Assembly (NCBI GenBank): GCA_963746825.1
Contig: CAVVCU010000004.1
Coordinates: forward strand, 62,001-126,000
DNA length: 64,000 nt
Direction: 5' to 3'
Origin: JACVRW01 sp963746825
Lineage (GTDB): Bacteria; Actinomycetota; Thermoleophilia; Solirubrobacterales; Thermoleophilaceae
Numbering within the stretch: the first letter of the stretch is position 1; every line of letters starts with the position of its first letter. Of the stretch, positions 8,313-16,568 are shown piece after piece. The notes beneath the pieces are model-generated. The model was not told the origin of the DNA. It saw nothing but the letters and a program-made list of their open reading frames with translations, and did no database searches. The position numbers and the translations under genes were made by a program.

Positions 8313-8768
8313 ATGGAAAGCCACGACGAACAGATCCACTACGTCAAGCGCGTAGTTCTACCCAGCGGGAAGACCATCGAGGTGGTCTACTTCCGGGAGA
8401 CCGACGAGCTCGTCAGCGCCGAGGCTTCCGTCGAGGGGTGCTCCAAGGCTCCCGCGCATCCTCCCGCCGAAGGTCACCAGGAGCTGCACGTCTGCATCGA
8501 GTGCACTTCGGAGCTCGTCTACCCCGTTCAGTGGGACGAGTCGGGCCCCGAGAATTGGAGCGTCCTGCTCCACTGCCCCAACTGCGACGTGTACCGCGAG
8601 GGCATCTTCGCCCAGGACACCGTGGAGTGCTTCGACGAGGAGCTCGACCGCGGCGCCGACGCGCTCGCCCGCGACTACAAGCGCCTGATGCGCGCCAACA
8701 TGGCCGAGGAGATCGACCGCTTCGTAGGCGCGCTCCAGGCCGACGCGATTCTCGTAGAAGACTTCTAG
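8313..8768 (+). CDS. Zinc-ribbon-like hypothetical protein
   Basis: This 151-residue acidic protein contains two CxxC knuckles, CIEC at about residue 66 and CPNC at about residue 91, spaced as in a zinc ribbon, followed by a helical C-terminus (DRGADALARDYKRLMRANMAEEIDRF). The N-terminus HYVKRVVLPSGKTIEVVYF is a beta-rich stretch. I do not recognise a characterised family; similar small metal-binding proteins occur in actinobacteria. It follows dcd by 74 bp on the same strand and ends 30 bp before the convergent polyprenyl synthase gene. ATG at 8313 is the first start that precedes the conserved-looking part. Confidence 0.7.
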   Translation: MESHDEQIHYVKRVVLPSGKTIEVVYFRETDELVSAEASVEGCSKAPAHPPAEGHQELHVCIECTSELVYPVQWDESGPENWSVLLHCPNCDVYREGIFAQDTVECFDEELDRGADALARDYKRLMRANMAEEIDRFVGALQADAILVEDF

Positions 8769-8798
8769 GTCGGCTGCGCCGCCCGGCGCGCCCGCGCC

Positions 8799-9770
8799 CT
8801 ACGCGTAGCGCTCCACAACGCCGTCGGCCACCAGCTCCAGGGCCCGCTTGCGATCGGGCTCCAGGTCGAGGCCCCGCACGCCCGCCTTGGCCTCGGCCAC
8901 GTGGCCGAGCGCCTGCTCGCGCGCCTGCTCGAGCGCGCCGGTGTCGACGATGCGGTCGCACATCTCCTCGGCGCGCGCCGGGCTCAGCCCGGGCTCGAGG
9001 TCGCGCAGGTCCGGGTCGCGCCGCAGGGCCAGTATCAGCGGCAGGGTGACCGTCCCGTCGAGCAGGTCGGTGCCGCGCGGCTTGCCCGTGCGCTCGGGCG
9101 GCCCCGATACGTCGAGCACGTCGTCGAGCATCTGGAAGGCCAGCCCGATCTGCTCGCCGAAGCGCCCGAGCGGCCCGGGCGCCGCGGCGGGATCCGCGAA
9201 CAGCGCGCCCAGCCGGCACGACGCCTCGAACAGGCTCGCCGTCTTGAGCCGGCAGCGCTCGAGGTAGCGCTCGGGCGTCACGTCGACCCGCCAGGCGTCC
9301 GCGCGCTGGATCAGCTCACCGCGGGCCAGGGCGGACGAGGCGGTGGACAGCGCGCGCACCGCGTCCGGGCTGCCGGTGGCGGCCAGCTCGGCGAAGGCGC
9401 GGGAGAAGAGAAGGTCGCCCGTGGCGGTGGCGGCCGGCCGGCCGCCCTCGGCGAACACGGTCGGGTGCCCGCGGCGCAGCGCCGCGCGATCGAGCACGTC
9501 GTCGTGGACGAGCGTCGCCATGTGAAGCAGCTCCACCGAGGCCGCGGCCCGCACCAGCCGGGCGTCGCCGCTGCCGGCGCACAGGAACACGAGCATGGGC
9601 CGAAGGCGCTTGCCCCCCGCCAGCAGGGTCCCCGTGGCGTGCCGGGCGAGCGCCGCGCCGTGGCCCTCGGCGACCTCGGCCAGGCGCTCCTCGGTGCGCT
9701 CGAGCAGACGCGTGAGCTCGGGTCCCCCCGCCGCCAGCACAGCTCCCAGCTGGGCTTGGGTCGTGTTCAT
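8799..9770 (-). CDS. Polyprenyl diphosphate synthase (trans-isoprenyl, menaquinone side chain)
   Basis: A 323-residue all-alpha isoprenyl synthase. The first aspartate-rich motif is in LVHDDVLDRAALRRGHPT, with GGKRLRPMLV before it, and the second is in FQMLDDVLDVSG. Small residues before the first motif suggest a long-chain (C35-C50) product. The ATG at 9770 shares ATGA with the end of menG, and the bc-complex genes lie upstream, so the enzyme most likely makes the menaquinone side chain. Product chain length cannot be read reliably. Confidence 0.88.
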   Translation of the reverse strand: MNTTQAQLGAVLAAGGPELTRLLERTEERLAEVAEGHGAALARHATGTLLAGGKRLRPMLVFLCAGSGDARLVRAAASVELLHMATLVHDDVLDRAALRRGHPTVFAEGGRPAATATGDLLFSRAFAELAATGSPDAVRALSTASSALARGELIQRADAWRVDVTPERYLERCRLKTASLFEASCRLGALFADPAAAPGPLGRFGEQIGLAFQMLDDVLDVSGPPERTGKPRGTDLLDGTVTLPLILALRRDPDLRDLEPGLSPARAEEMCDRIVDTGALEQAREQALGHVAEAKAGVRGLDLEPDRKRALELVADGVVERYA

Positions 9771-10465
9771 GCCCGCCGGGTGCCCGAGTGGATGGCGATG
9801 ATCCCGCCCGCGGTCAGCATCCAGCGGACGTCCTCCAACCCCGCGGCGGCCATTCGCGCGCCGAGCTCGTCCGCACCGGGAAAGCGGCGCACGCTGGAGG
9901 GCAGGTAGGTGTAGGCCTCGGAGTCGGCCAGGCGCCCGAGCGCGGGAATGGCACGGTCGAACCAGAGCCGGAAGAACCACGACAGCGGCGGGCGCTCGGG
10001 CGTGGTGATCTCGAGGATCACGACCCGTCCCCCCGGCTTGGCCACGCGCGCCATCTCGTGCAGCCCGCGGTCGAGGTCGGCGAAGTTGCGCGCGCCGAAG
10101 CCGACGGTGACCGCGTCGAACTCGCCGTCGCCGTAGGCCAGGTCGAGGGCGTTGCCCTGCACCCAGTCGATCTGCGGGGCCTTGCCTCGCGCCAGGTCGA
10201 GCATGCCCTCGGAGAAGTCGAGGCCCACCACCGACGCTCCGCGCCCGGCCAGCTCGACGGCCAGGTCGCCGGTGCCGGTGGCCACGTCGAGGGCCCGCGA
10301 GCCGGGGCCGACCTGCGCGCGATCCACGGCCCGCTCGCGCCAGCGGTGATGCATGCCCGCGGTCATCACCGAGTTCATGCGGTCGTAGACCCGCGCGATC
10401 CGGTCGAACATCGCGCGCACCTGCGGTTCCGGCAGCGTGCCGGACGCGGGAGTGCCCGTGCTCAT
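9767..10465 (-). CDS. menG: Demethylmenaquinone methyltransferase
   Basis: The 232-residue class I SAM-dependent methyltransferase carries RIARVYDRMNSVMTAG near the N-terminus, the SAM-binding motif ALDVATGTGDLAVELA, and the UbiE/MenG signature region FGARNFADLDRGLHEMARVAKPGG. It catalyses the last step of menaquinone synthesis. The neighbouring polyprenyl synthase and the menaquinol-oxidising bc complex support MenG rather than UbiE. It begins 7 nt after the upstream cytochrome gene stop and overlaps the synthase start by 4 nt. Confidence 0.92.
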   Translation of the reverse strand: MSTGTPASGTLPEPQVRAMFDRIARVYDRMNSVMTAGMHHRWRERAVDRAQVGPGSRALDVATGTGDLAVELAGRGASVVGLDFSEGMLDLARGKAPQIDWVQGNALDLAYGDGEFDAVTVGFGARNFADLDRGLHEMARVAKPGGRVVILEITTPERPPLSWFFRLWFDRAIPALGRLADSEAYTYLPSSVRRFPGADELGARMAAAGLEDVRWMLTAGGIIAIHSGTRRA

Positions 10466-10472
10466 GGAGGGC

Positions 10473-11186
10473 CTACTCCGCCCTGAGCGAGGCGACGTAT
10501 TCCACGAGCTTGTCGAACTGCTCGGGGTTCTCGTCGAGGAACGACTGATAGGACGGCATCGGCGCGGTGGGGTTCACGAGCGTCCGCGCGATCGCCTGGG
10601 GACCGAGGCGTTGCCCCACGTCCGTGAGGTCGGGCCCGAGGGCGCCTCCGTTCTCGCCGATCTTGTGGCACGCCAGGCAACCCGAGCTGGCCGTGATCTC
10701 CTTGCCCTCCTCGTACTGGGGCGCGGTGGCCAGGTCGATCTCGGTAGGCGCCCCCGCGAGCGCGCCCTCGACGGTCAGGTAGGCCATGGCGCAGATCACG
10801 GCGATGCCGGCCGTGGTGGCGATCGGCCGGCGCAGCGGGTTGCGCTCGGGGTTGCGATCGAAGAACGGCAGCATGATCAGCAGCATCAGGCAGATGGTCG
10901 GAATGCCGATGGTCGCGAGGAACACCAGCTCCGGCGGCTTGACCACCCGCAGCAGCTCGAACAGGAAGAAGAAGTACCACTCGGGGCGCGGCGTGTACGT
11001 GGTGGTGGTGGGGTCGGCCTTGGGGCCGAGCTCGGCGCCGAAGAGGATGGCCATGAGGATGATCACGCCCACCGTGATCGCGGCCATCGCGCCGTCCTTG
11101 GCCACCGCGTAGGGGAAGAACGGGTGGCCCTGGCTCTTCAGGATGGAGTATTCGCGCAGGTACTCCTCGCGCTCGCGTGCATTCAC
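10473..11186 (-). CDS. qcrC: Cytochrome bc complex: cytochrome b C-terminal half (subunit IV-like) fused to cytochrome c
   Basis: The 237-residue protein joins two modules. Residues about 20-145 resemble subunit IV / the C-terminal part of cytochrome b, with TPRPEWYFFFLFELLR and three hydrophobic helices. Residues about 160-237 are a class I cytochrome c with heme-binding CLACH and a probable axial Met in the segment APMPSYQSF. This is the b6c architecture known from Bacillus QcrC, unlike the QcrC diheme c and full-length QcrB of mycobacteria and streptomycetes. It follows the cytochrome b6-like gene by 7 nt. Confidence 0.87.
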   Translation of the reverse strand: MNAREREEYLREYSILKSQGHPFFPYAVAKDGAMAAITVGVIILMAILFGAELGPKADPTTTTYTPRPEWYFFFLFELLRVVKPPELVFLATIGIPTICLMLLIMLPFFDRNPERNPLRRPIATTAGIAVICAMAYLTVEGALAGAPTEIDLATAPQYEEGKEITASSGCLACHKIGENGGALGPDLTDVGQRLGPQAIARTLVNPTAPMPSYQSFLDENPEQFDKLVEYVASLRAE

Positions 11187-11193
11187 CGCGCGA

Positions 11194-12039
11194 TCACACC
11201 TCCTCCGTCTGGAGGCTCTTCTTCTCGGCCTTCAGCCACGGCGGCGCGGTGGTGCCCTGCTTGGCCACCAGGTACAGGTGCGCGCCGATCAGCGCGGCGA
11301 TCAGGCCGGGTATGGCCAGCATGTGCAGCGCGTAGAAGCGGCTGATCGTGGTGGGGCCGAACTCGGCGCCCGCGCGCAGGAAGTCGGCCAGGTAGGGGCC
11401 GACCACCGGCCCGGACGCGTTGATGTTGACCGCCACGACCGTGGCCCAGAAGGACCGCTGGTCGAAGGGGAGGAGGTAACCGGTGAGGCCCATGGCCAGT
11501 GTGAGCACCAGGAGAACGACGCCGATCACCCAGTTGAGCTCCCGCGGGTACTTGTAGGCGCCGAAGAAGAAGGTCCGGCCCATGTGCATGAAGATCAGGA
11601 TGATCATCACCGTCGAGCCCCACTTGTGCATGCCTCGCACGAGCTCGCCGAGGAAGACCTCGTTGGTGATCCGCGACGCCGACTCGTAGGCCCGCGTGGG
11701 ATCGGGCTCGTAGTACATGGCCAGGAACACGCCCGTGATGGCCTGCGAGAGGAAGGCGAACATCGTGGCCGACCCCAGCGTGTAGAACCAGTTGGTGCCC
11801 TTCGGGACCTTGCGGTAGAGGAAGCCGCGCAGGAACGGGCTGGCGCCGGTGCGCTCGTCGACCCAGCCGATCGCGGCGGCCGCGCCCTCGACGGCGTGCT
11901 CCTTGGGGGTGGGCTTGGTCGCGGGCCCGCCGTTGCGTCCGTTGCCGTTGCCGTTGCCGCCGTTGCGCTCGCGGTCCTGGCCCGGGCGCTTGGGGGCGGG
12001 TCGCAGAGCCTTGGGAAGCGGAGGAGTGGGGAGCTTCAT
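11194..12039 (-). CDS. qcrB: Menaquinol:cytochrome c oxidoreductase, cytochrome b N-terminal (b6-like) subunit
   Basis: A 281-residue protein with a Pro/Asn/Gly-rich N-terminal extension (repeats of NG at residues 26-38), then four transmembrane helices of cytochrome b. Heme-ligand histidines lie in the helix with GMHKWGSTVMIILIFMHMGR and in the helix with FYALHMLAIPG. The protein stops after four helices, as cytochrome b6 does; the rest of cytochrome b is in the next gene. ATG at 12039 overlaps the Rieske gene stop by ATGA. Role: quinol oxidation and transmembrane electron transfer. Confidence 0.9.
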   Translation of the reverse strand: MKLPTPPLPKALRPAPKRPGQDRERNGGNGNGNGRNGGPATKPTPKEHAVEGAAAAIGWVDERTGASPFLRGFLYRKVPKGTNWFYTLGSATMFAFLSQAITGVFLAMYYEPDPTRAYESASRITNEVFLGELVRGMHKWGSTVMIILIFMHMGRTFFFGAYKYPRELNWVIGVVLLVLTLAMGLTGYLLPFDQRSFWATVVAVNINASGPVVGPYLADFLRAGAEFGPTTISRFYALHMLAIPGLIAALIGAHLYLVAKQGTTAPPWLKAEKKSLQTEEV

Positions 12040-12701
12040 GTGGTCGGCCTCGATGGGTAGAGGTATTGCCAGAGCCCGTCGAGATGGTTCGACGGGTCAC
12101 GCGGTGAGAAGCGCTCGAATTCGGAATTGACGGAGAAGCGGTCACCCATCTCCACGCGGCCGTTCACGACCCGGGTGTAGAAGCGGTCCAGCGGGCGCAC
12201 CGGCGGGCCACCCTCGACCTGACCCTGGAAGCCGTAGACGCCGCCGTGGCAGGGGCAGACGAACTTCTGCGAGGCCTGGATGTAGCGCACCGGACAGCCC
12301 ACGTGCGTGCAGCGGGTGGAGATGGCCACGTACGGCTGGGCGTCCTGGCCCTCGACCACGGTGTCGCGCTCGCCGTCGAAGCGGCGCACGTAGACCGTGC
12401 TCTTGCCCGGGTCGCCGACCTCGGGCGCGATGTTGAAGGTGCGCGGGACGTAGGCCTCGATGTTGAAGTCGTCCTCGGGGCCGACGTCCTGCCAGCGCGA
12501 CGGCTGGCTCTTCTCGAACAGCGGCCCGAGCGCGAAGCCCAGGCCGGGCAGCGCGATGGCCGCCACCGCGATGCCGCCGTACACCTGAGCCGCGCCCTCC
12601 ATGAGACGCCTGCGGGTGACGGTCTCACCCTCGTACGCGCCAGCGATACCGCGACCTTCGGTATAGCGGGACTTCTTGTCGAACTTGGGGGGATCGGCCA
12701 C
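12036..12701 (-). CDS. qcrA: Rieske [2Fe-2S] subunit of the bc complex
   Basis: The 221-residue protein has a single N-terminal membrane helix (about residues 40-58) preceded by TRRRLMEG, a twin-arginine-like signal. The cluster ligands are in CTHVGC and CPCHGG, the canonical Rieske boxes. It accepts electrons from menaquinol. Start is GTG at 12701; no Shine-Dalgarno is seen before it. A possible -10 TACTAA ends 4 nt upstream, so the message may be leaderless; this is a weak inference. First gene of the bc operon, followed by overlapping qcrB. Confidence 0.92.
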   Translation of the reverse strand: MADPPKFDKKSRYTEGRGIAGAYEGETVTRRRLMEGAAQVYGGIAVAAIALPGLGFALGPLFEKSQPSRWQDVGPEDDFNIEAYVPRTFNIAPEVGDPGKSTVYVRRFDGERDTVVEGQDAQPYVAISTRCTHVGCPVRYIQASQKFVCPCHGGVYGFQGQVEGGPPVRPLDRFYTRVVNGRVEMGDRFSVNSEFERFSPRDPSNHLDGLWQYLYPSRPTT

Positions 12702-12800
12702 GGTCTTAGTAGAGATTCTGAGGCCTAGACAAGGCTAGTGCCAACATGGTGGCGGGCGGCACGATTGGCGCCGCCCCACCAGACGCAGCGCAGCCTATCT

Positions 12801-13226
12801 TCAGATCACCTCGCTGCGCAGCGGGCCGCGCCCGCTGCTTGCGCCCGACGCGGGCGTGAGAACGCTCGCGGAGGCGTCCCAGAGCGCCTCCGCATCCGCC
12901 CCGCGGCCCTCCGCGTGAGCCTGGGCCGAGCCCGAGATCAGGTCCGCCAGCTCCGCCACGGCGGGCAGGTCGCCGTTCTCCGCCAGCCGGGACAGCCCGA
13001 GCGCGTAGAGCGCGTCGCCGGCCAGCAGGCGCAGGTCGTCGTCCATCCCCTCGAACCGGCTCGGCGCGCCGTAGTGCAGCAGGTAGCCCTCGTACACCGC
13101 CTCGAGCACGAAGAGGCGCTCGCCGAGCTCGGGACCGAAGCGCGGCTCGGGCGCCTCGGGCCGCGCATAGGGCGCCAGCGCGGGATCGGCGGCGGCCACG
13201 ATCTCGTCGTGAACGTTCCCGCTCAC
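12801..13226 (-). CDS. Small helical hypothetical protein downstream of hemL
   Basis: This 141-residue protein overlaps the hemL stop by ATGA, so it is in the heme-precursor operon. It is predicted all-helical and not membrane-bound. The segment GMDDDLRLLAGDALYALGLSRLAENGD resembles, by eye, the LAGDALLAL stretch of isoprenyl diphosphate synthases, but both DDxxD catalytic motifs are absent. A degenerate or small accessory subunit of such a synthase is one speculation. The Ala/Gly-rich C-terminus looks disordered. I do not recognise it and assign no function. Confidence 0.65.
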   Translation of the reverse strand: MSGNVHDEIVAAADPALAPYARPEAPEPRFGPELGERLFVLEAVYEGYLLHYGAPSRFEGMDDDLRLLAGDALYALGLSRLAENGDLPAVAELADLISGSAQAHAEGRGADAEALWDASASVLTPASGASSGRGPLRSEVI

Positions 13227-14500
13227 AGGGTCTCCAGAGCCGACCGCGCCGCGTCGAGCGTGCGCTCCACGTGCGAGTCGCCGTGAGCCAGCGAGGGAAA
13301 CCAGGCCTCGAACTGCGAGGGCGGCAGGTACACGCCCCGCTCGAGCATCGCGCGGCAGAAGGCGCCGTAGCGCTCGGTGTCACAGCGCTGGGCGCCCGCG
13401 TAGTCGGTGACCGGCTCCGCGGAGAAGAACAGCGTCAGCAGGCCGGTGGTCCACACCACCTGGGCCGGCACTCCGGCCTCCGCGACGGCGCCCTCGAGGC
13501 CGGCGGCCAGCGAGCGGGTGATCTCGTCCAGCCGGGAGTACGCGGCGGGGTCGAGCAGGCGCAGGGTGGCGAGGCCGGCGGCGGTGGCCAGCGGGTTCCC
13601 GGACAGCGTTCCGGCCTGGTAGACGTCGCCGGCGGGCGCGATGCGCTCCATCAGGTCGCGCCGCCCCGCGTAGGCGGCGGCCGGCACGCCCCCGCCGATG
13701 ACCTTGCCCAGCACGGTCAGGTCGGGAATCACGCCCTCGCGCTCCTGAGCGCCGCCGCGCGCCACCCGAAAGCCGGAGATCACCTCGTCGAACACCAGCA
13801 GCGAGCCGGTCGTGTCGGCCAGCTCGCGCAGCTTGCCCAGGAAGCCCTCGGCGGGCGGCACCAGCCCCATGTTGGCCGGATAGGGCTCGCACACGATGGC
13901 CGCGAACTCGCCGACCGGCAGCGCCTCGGGATCGTTCCAGGGAACGATGATCGTGTCGGCCGCCTGCGCCGCCGTCACCCCCGGCGAGGCGGGGATGCCC
14001 GCCGTCGCGAGCCCGGACCCGGCCTCGGCCAGCAGGCCGTCGACGTGGCCGTGGTAGCCCCCGGCGAACTTCAGGATCCTGTCGCGCCCGGTGGCCGCGC
14101 GGGCCAGGCGCAGCGCGCTCATCACGGCCTCCGTGCCCGACGAGGTCATGCGCACCATCTCGGCGCTCGGCACGCGCTCGACCACCTCAGCGGCCAAATC
14201 CACCTCGGCCTCCGTGGGGGCGCCGAAGCTGGTGCCCGCGGCGGCCGCGGCGGCCACCGCCTCCACGATCTCGGGGTGAGCGTGCCCGGCGATGAGCGGG
14301 CCCCACGAAAGCATCCAGTCGACGTAGCGGTTGCCGTCGACGTCGATCAGCTCGGCGCCCTCGCCGCGGGCCACGAACACCGGGTCGCGCCCGATCGAGC
14401 GCATCGCGCGGACGGGCGAGTTGACGCCGCCCGGGAGCAGGTCGACCGCCCGGGCGTACGCCTCGGCCGATCGCGCCCCTACGTGTGTTGCGCTTCCCAC
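13223..14500 (-). CDS. hemL: Glutamate-1-semialdehyde 2,1-aminomutase
   Basis: The 425-residue class III PLP enzyme converts glutamate-1-semialdehyde to 5-aminolevulinate, the C5 route to tetrapyrroles. Seen are LLPGGVNSPVRA near the N-terminus, MTSSGTEAVMSALRLARAAT, the cofactor Asp in VFDEVISGFRV and the PLP lysine in VLGKVIGGG. GTG at 14500 overlaps the end of the upstream double-AsnC-fold gene by 22 nt; no other start keeps the conserved N-terminus. HemB is two genes upstream. HemA is not in the window. Confidence 0.94.
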   Translation of the reverse strand: MGSATHVGARSAEAYARAVDLLPGGVNSPVRAMRSIGRDPVFVARGEGAELIDVDGNRYVDWMLSWGPLIAGHAHPEIVEAVAAAAAAGTSFGAPTEAEVDLAAEVVERVPSAEMVRMTSSGTEAVMSALRLARAATGRDRILKFAGGYHGHVDGLLAEAGSGLATAGIPASPGVTAAQAADTIIVPWNDPEALPVGEFAAIVCEPYPANMGLVPPAEGFLGKLRELADTTGSLLVFDEVISGFRVARGGAQEREGVIPDLTVLGKVIGGGVPAAAYAGRRDLMERIAPAGDVYQAGTLSGNPLATAAGLATLRLLDPAAYSRLDEITRSLAAGLEGAVAEAGVPAQVVWTTGLLTLFFSAEPVTDYAGAQRCDTERYGAFCRAMLERGVYLPPSQFEAWFPSLAHGDSHVERTLDAARSALETL

Positions 14501-15546
14501 TTCGCGTGCTCGTCGGTGAAGTAGCGAAGCCGGATCTTCTTGAACTCGGTCGACGAGTAGAGGGTGCGGCGGTCCTGGATGCCGGTGTCAGCGGCGATCG
14601 AGTCGAGGATCGCGTCGCACTCCTCCTTGGAGCGCCCGTGGGCCATGGTGAAGACCGAGTAGGGCCAGTCGGGATAGGTGGGGCGCTGGTAGCAGTGCGA
14701 TATGCCCCGGAAGGACGACATCCGCGGACCCATCTCGAGGATGCGCTCCTCCGGCACGTTCCACACGCCCATGCCGTTGGCCGAGAAGCCGGCGCGGCGG
14801 TGGAAGAGGATGGCGGCCACGCGGCGCAGCGCCCGGCGCTCGCGCATGTCCTCGAGGTGCTCCAGCACCTTCGCCACCGGCACGCCGAGCTCGGCCGCCG
14901 CGCGAGCGAAGGGCTCGGCCACGGCCTCCATCGGGCCCTGAGTGGCGCGGATCACGGCCAGGTCGAGCTCGGACAGCTCGATCGCCTCCGGCTCCTGGTG
15001 GTCGATCGCCTCGGCCGCGGCGGCCAGCGTCTCGGTGCCCTTCTCCATCTCGAGGTCCATGCGGATCTTGAACAGCCGCAGCGTCGGCAGCTGGCGAATC
15101 GACTCGGCGCCGGTCAGGGCGGTGAGCACGTCGAGGGTGCCCTGAACTCCGAGCTTGGAGCCGGGCTCGGTGGCGATGGTGAACCACAGGTTGAAGTCGT
15201 GGTCGCGCAGATAGTTGTGCGACACGCCGGGATGGGAGTTGATGATCTTGGCCGCCCGCCAGGGGTGCTCGGGATCGACCTTCGCGGCCACCAGCATCGA
15301 GCTGTAGCCGAGCACCCGCGTGTCGAAGATCGGCGTGATCTCGCGGATGATCCGCTCGTCGAGCAGCCGCTTGGTGCGGGTCAGTACCTCGGCCTCCGAA
15401 AGGCCGGCGAGCTCCGCGACACGGGCGAAGGGGCGCTCGGCCATGGGGAAGCTCCCCTGCAGGAGGTTGAGCAGCCTCTTGTCGGTCTCGTCGAGCGGGA
15501 CGGCCGAGCCGTCCTTGCGCGAGCGGGTCTTGGCTATCGCAGCCAC
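14479..15546 (-). CDS. Two-domain AsnC/Lrp-fold protein, siroheme decarboxylase-like (AhbA-AhbB fusion)
   Basis: The 355-residue protein contains two tandem AsnC/Lrp-like modules. The first (about residues 17-170) has winged-helix sequence LDETDKRLLNLLQGSFP and IREITPIFDTRVLGYSS; the second (about 195-345) has LSELDLAVIRATQGP and the stretch RPTYPDWPYSVFTMAHG. The latter stretch is characteristic of siroheme decarboxylase AhbB and the NirD/L/G/H proteins rather than of true Lrp regulators. It sits between hemB and hemL with overlaps on both sides. Likely role: decarboxylation of siroheme, or a heme-linked regulator. GTG at 15546 is the only start before the first domain and overlaps hemB by 13 nt. 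Confidence 0.75.
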   Translation of the reverse strand: MAAIAKTRSRKDGSAVPLDETDKRLLNLLQGSFPMAERPFARVAELAGLSEAEVLTRTKRLLDERIIREITPIFDTRVLGYSSMLVAAKVDPEHPWRAAKIINSHPGVSHNYLRDHDFNLWFTIATEPGSKLGVQGTLDVLTALTGAESIRQLPTLRLFKIRMDLEMEKGTETLAAAAEAIDHQEPEAIELSELDLAVIRATQGPMEAVAEPFARAAAELGVPVAKVLEHLEDMRERRALRRVAAILFHRRAGFSANGMGVWNVPEERILEMGPRMSSFRGISHCYQRPTYPDWPYSVFTMAHGRSKEECDAILDSIAADTGIQDRRTLYSSTEFKKIRLRYFTDEHAKWEAQHT

Positions 15547-16508
15547 TGGGCCACGTCCTTTGCGTGGTAGGAGATCACGATGTCGGCGCCCGCACGCCGA
15601 ATGGCGGTGAGCGTCTCCAGTACTACGGCCCGCTCGTCGATGTAGCCCGCGGCCGCCGCGGCCTTGACCATCGCGTACTCGCCGCTCACGTTGTACGCGG
15701 CCACGGGTACGCGCGTGGCCTCCTTCACGCGCCGCACGACGTCGAGGTAGGGCAGCGCCGGCTTGACCATCACCACGTCGGCGCCCTCGCTCACGTCGAG
15801 CAGGGCCTCGCGAACGGCCTCCTCGGCGTTGGCGGGATCCATCTGGTAGCTGCGCCGGTCGCCGAAGGCGGGCGCCGAGCCGGCGGCCTCGCGAAACGGC
15901 CCGTAGTAGGCGGAGGCGAACTTGGCCGAGTAGGCCACGATCGGCAGGTCCTTGAAGTCCTCGGAGTCGAGCCGCGCGCGCAGGGCGCCGACCCGCCCGT
16001 CCATCATGTCGCTCGGCGCCACGGCGTCCGCCCCGGCGCGCGCGTGAGAGATCGCCGTCTTGGCCAGCAGCTCGAGCGAGACGTCGTTGTCGACGGTTCC
16101 GTCCTCGAGCACTACGCCGCAATGACCATGCGAGGTGTACGCGCACAGGCAGACGTCGGTGATCACCACGAGCTCGGGATGGGCCTCCTTGATCGCCCGC
16201 ACGGCCAGCTGCACCACGCCCTCGTCGTCGTAGGCGCCCGAGCCCTCCTCGTCCTTTTCCACCGGCACGCCGAAGAGCAGCACCGCGGACACGCCGAGGG
16301 CGTGTATCTCGCCCGCCTCCGCGACCGCCTGGGAGATGGACAACCGCTCGACACCGGGCATGGCCTCGACCGGGGTACGGTCGCCGCTGCCGAGCTGCAC
16401 GAACAGCGGCTGGACCAGGTGCGCGGCCGTGAGCTCGGTCTCGCGCACCATGTCGCGCAGCACGCCGGTCTTCCGCAGTCGGCGAAGGCGGGTCGCGGGA
16501 AAGCTCAC
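15534..16508 (-). CDS. hemB: Porphobilinogen synthase (delta-aminolevulinate dehydratase)
   Basis: A 324-residue TIM-barrel enzyme that condenses two aminolevulinates to porphobilinogen. The zinc-site cysteines are in DVCLCAYTSHGHCG, so the Zn-type enzyme is indicated. Schiff-base lysines are in VAYSAKFASAYYGPF and VMVKPALPYLDV. GTG at 16508 gives the usual length; the frame is open further upstream without conservation. It is the first gene of the hemB-ahbAB-like-hemL-hypothetical operon and is divergent from a small secreted-protein gene. Confidence 0.94.
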   Translation of the reverse strand: MSFPATRLRRLRKTGVLRDMVRETELTAAHLVQPLFVQLGSGDRTPVEAMPGVERLSISQAVAEAGEIHALGVSAVLLFGVPVEKDEEGSGAYDDEGVVQLAVRAIKEAHPELVVITDVCLCAYTSHGHCGVVLEDGTVDNDVSLELLAKTAISHARAGADAVAPSDMMDGRVGALRARLDSEDFKDLPIVAYSAKFASAYYGPFREAAGSAPAFGDRRSYQMDPANAEEAVREALLDVSEGADVVMVKPALPYLDVVRRVKEATRVPVAAYNVSGEYAMVKAAAAAGYIDERAVVLETLTAIRRAGADIVISYHAKDVAQWLR

Positions 16509-16568
16509 CCTGGTCAGGTTAGTCCGTGAGACATCGCGGCGTGTGCGATTGGTCGTACGATTCCGCAC

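Noticed and set aside
14479..15546. Ordinary Lrp/AsnC transcription regulator
   Set aside because: Two tandem modules and the TYPDWPYSVF stretch point to the siroheme decarboxylase branch; kept only as an alternative.
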